Shown here piece by piece: positions 14,957 to 16,970 of a stretch of DNA of 16,970 bases; position 1 is the first letter of the stretch, and each line of letters starts with the position of its first letter. A program made the translations under genes and the position numbers. This stretch comes from an uncultured Bacteroidales bacterium (GTDB lineage Bacteria; Bacteroidota; Bacteroidia; Bacteroidales; UBA932), in NCBI GenBank assembly GCA_946614205.1, contig CAMOGR010000108.1, forward strand, positions 1 through 16,970. The letters are read 5' to 3'. The notes beneath the pieces were generated by a model, which worked only from the letters and a program-made list of their open reading frames with translations, made no database searches and had not been told where the DNA came from.

Positions 14957-16970
14957 TTATAATAAATTATCGATAATAGGCTTTATGATGGGCTCCATGA
15001 CGTCGTATCCGGCAGGACCGGGATGGAGACGGTCGTAGAGGCAATAATCAGGATTGAGGGCGAAACCGTCGTCGGCCACAAGCGAAGTCCAGTAGTCGCA
15101 CCAAGAGAAGCCCTCGGAAAGGGCGTAGTCCTTGATCATGGCGTTGAGCCAGATGATGTGCTGTCCCTTGGTCTTAGGGTCGGAGAGCCTGGAGTAGCTT
15201 TCGTTGCATGGCGTTACGGAGCAGAGGACCACCTTGATGCCGGCGGCCTGCGCCATCTGGGCCATTGCGGAAATGTTGGCCACGATCTGCTCCTTGGTCA
15301 CGCCCTGTGCAAGGTCGTTGGTTCCGGCCATGATTACCGTCACTACGGGATTGAGGTCAATGACATCCTTCTGGAAGCGGGCGAGCATCTGAGCCGTGTT
15401 CTGGCCGCTGACGCCCTTGTCCAGATAGCCGTTGCCGGTGAAGAAACCGGGATGGAACCTGGTGGTGACGTTGTTGCCGCTGAGAGTCATGTATGAAGGC
15501 AGGGGGTCCAGCGAAATGAGTATTTTGCTCTTGTCGTCGGTGCGCGACGTGACGGCCCACTGCCAGGTGATGCTGTCTCCCACGAAGATAGCATTGATGC
15601 GGCGGGGTGAATCGAGAAGGACCGGCATGCTCGGGGTAAGGTTCCACACAGCCGCAGGCCAGCCCTGCGCCACGGCTTTTGCGGAAACGGTGCCTTCCGT
15701 TCCGGCATAGCAGTCAGTAAGAGTAGCCCCCACGCTATTGCTGCCGCAGAACGGAAGCGAAGCGTTCCAGCCTATGCAATCGGAAATCTCGGCTACGGGG
15801 TTGCTGCCCTGACGGGTGCACTGCCCCACGAATGCCGCGACGTCGGTCCCGGAACCGCTGATGGATCCTGCCGCGTAGCAATAGGAAATGGAAGAGGTGT
15901 AGGCTATTCCCACCATTCCTCCAATCTGCGCGTGACTGCCGCCGGAGACGGTGGTGTTGGCATAGCAATGAGTGAGGTCTCCGTTCTGCACAAAGCCGCT
16001 GAAGCCTCCGCAGTGGGCGTTCCTGGCAGTGACGCTGCCGCCGGAAACGTAGCTCATGGATATATCGTCATACTGCACCCCAACGAAGCCGCCGCAGTTG
16101 GTGCTGCCAGTGACGGCCGTACCCTCCACATGACACTGGGTAGCGGAGACGTTGTTTCCTCCGTTGTAGGAACTGCCCAACTGCCCTACAAAGCCGCCCA
16201 CATATGTGCCGGCAGTGGAGGTGAAGACGGCATTGGCGACATAGCAGCCGCGGAAGGATACTCCTGTGTGCGCGAAACCGCAGAAACCGCCGCTCTGGGA
16301 CTTCCCGCTGAACTTCTCGACAACGGTGCCGAGGGTGTAGCAGCAGTCGGTGAATCCGGAGTTCTCTGCATATCCGGCAAAGCCGCCAGTGTGCTTGACA
16401 CCGCTTACGTCACCGCTCCCGGAGCACTCGTTATATGAAGATGCGCCGGCAGAATAACCGACGAAACCGCCGGTATATTCACCCGAACTCTCGACAGTGG
16501 CGGCGGAAGAGCACCCTGTATAGGAGGCCGCCACTTCGGAATACCCGATAAATCCGCCGGCATGGGCCCCCATCGCAGTGACCTTGGTGCCGGAGAGCAC
16601 TTCGCAGTCCTTGAATGTGGGACAGGCATAGCTGGCGCGGCCGATAAAACCGCCGACGTCCTTGACTGCAGCCTTGGTGGCTGTAATGACCGCCTTGACC
16701 GTGCAGCCAGTGAATCCGGCACCGGTATTGGCCCCGCCGATGAAGCCGCCGGTATAGACCTCGGAAGTGGTAGCTGCGTATTCCTGATTGACGGTGACGT
16801 CCTCCACATGGCAGTCGACGAAACGTACAGGCACTTCGTACTTGTCGTCACCTGCGATATCGGTATAGGCGGCGAATCCGCCTGCGTGCCCGCTGGTGCT
16901 CGTTACCGTAGTATTCCTCACAACGCAGTTTACTATGCTGCCGGTGGTGCGGACATGCCCGGCGAAGCCG
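14957..16970 (-). CDS. GLUG-repeat protein with C-terminal SGNH/GDSL esterase domain (5' end outside window)
   Basis: The frame is open to the right edge, so only the last 671 residues are visible; the GTG at 16921 is an internal Val codon and not the start. The right part (16970 to about 15610) encodes about 13 GLUG repeats with GGFVG-like turns and one Cys in most units, ending in GWPAAVWNLTPSMPVLLD. The left part (about 15605-14957) is an SGNH hydrolase: block I GDSIT with the nucleophilic Ser (15566-15580), block II KGVSGQ, block III GTND (around 15312-15325) and block V DRLHPG with catalytic Asp (15032-15034) and His (15023-15025). It should be an exported ester hydrolase, perhaps deacetylating a glycan, displayed on a beta-solenoid. 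Substrate, signal peptide and anchoring cannot be seen. It is followed after 11 bp by the 50-residue ORF. Confidence 0.9.
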   Translation of the reverse strand, partial: GFAGHVRTTGSIVNCVVRNTTVTSTSGHAGGFAAYTDIAGDDKYEVPVRFVDCHVEDVTVNQEYAATTSEVYTGGFIGGANTGAGFTGCTVKAVITATKAAVKDVGGFIGRASYACPTFKDCEVLSGTKVTAMGAHAGGFIGYSEVAASYTGCSSAATVESSGEYTGGFVGYSAGASSYNECSGSGDVSGVKHTGGFAGYAENSGFTDCCYTLGTVVEKFSGKSQSGGFCGFAHTGVSFRGCYVANAVFTSTAGTYVGGFVGQLGSSYNGGNNVSATQCHVEGTAVTGSTNCGGFVGVQYDDISMSYVSGGSVTARNAHCGGFSGFVQNGDLTHCYANTTVSGGSHAQIGGMVGIAYTSSISYCYAAGSISGSGTDVAAFVGQCTRQGSNPVAEISDCIGWNASLPFCGSNSVGATLTDCYAGTEGTVSAKAVAQGWPAAVWNLTPSMPVLLDSPRRINAIFVGDSITWQWAVTSRTDDKSKILISLDPLPSYMTLSGNNVTTRFHPGFFTGNGYLDKGVSGQNTAQMLARFQKDVIDLNPVVTVIMAGTNDLAQGVTKEQIVANISAMAQMAQAAGIKVVLCSVTPCNESYSRLSDPKTKGQHIIWLNAMIKDYALSEGFSWCDYWTSLVADDGFALNPDYCLYDRLHPGPAGYDVMEPIIKPIIDNLL
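15822..16970 (-). repeat. Array of about 13 GLUG protein repeats in the esterase gene
   Basis: The turns run from GFAGH at the window edge through GGFIGG, GGFIGR, GGFVGY, GGFCGF and GGFVGQ to the degenerate AAFVGQ near 15830. Units are about 30-45 residues apart. Codon-level sequence differs between units, so duplication is old. The array continues past the right edge. Confidence 0.85.

Noticed and set aside
12111..16970. Regularly spaced similar motifs that might be taken for a CRISPR or tandem DNA repeat
   Set aside because: The similarity is at protein level (GLUG turns) and lies in open frames; DNA units differ in sequence and length, with no constant repeat or spacer.

Overview
The window looks like a chromosomal stretch of a GC-rich member of the Bacteroidota, most likely order Bacteroidales and gut-associated (an Alistipes- or Cryptobacteroides-like organism is my guess, not proven). 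The reasons are several copies of the Bacteroidota -7 promoter box TAnnTTTG, a fimbrillin-like GLUG-repeat lipoprotein, a transketolase split into two genes, a GH31 glycosidase, a secreted histidine phosphatase, and a decayed PD-(D/E)XK (Rpn-type) transposase remnant. No rRNA, tRNA, CRISPR array or intact insertion sequence is visible.

Layout. Positions 2-1132 (+) hold the 3' part of a GH31 alpha-glycosidase that enters from the left edge. Facing it is a leftward operon (3426 to 1155): transketolase N-terminal subunit, transketolase C-terminal subunit, then a small two-helix membrane protein joined to the latter by an ATGA overlap. A compact 63-bp divergent promoter region separates this from a rightward block: lepA (elongation factor 4), an ECF sigma factor, a short single-pass membrane protein that is probably its anti-sigma partner, and a secreted Spy/CpxP-like protein. 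A perfect 20-bp-stem hairpin closes the block. A second rightward operon follows: ammonia-dependent NAD synthetase overlapping an Xaa-Pro aminopeptidase by ATGA.

From 9378 to the right edge everything intact is on the minus strand. First comes a secreted protein that fuses a histidine-phosphatase domain to a phosphodiester-glycosidase (uncovering-enzyme-like) domain; its 3' end overlaps the aminopeptidase gene tail to tail by 11 bp. Upstream of it is a 270-bp gap with a transposase/nuclease remnant and a hairpin. Then comes a cell-surface operon read right to left: a GLUG-repeat protein ending in an SGNH/GDSL esterase domain (5' end outside the window), an overlooked 50-residue ORF, and a 993-residue fimbrillin-like GLUG-repeat lipoprotein.

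The left and middle parts are mostly housekeeping (pentose phosphate pathway, translation, NAD synthesis, peptide turnover). The accessory and most interesting part is 9.4-17 kb: a two-enzyme fusion that could strip sugar phosphodiesters in two steps, and a surface operon that pairs two cysteine-studded beta-solenoid proteins, one carrying an esterase, with a tiny uncharacterised protein.
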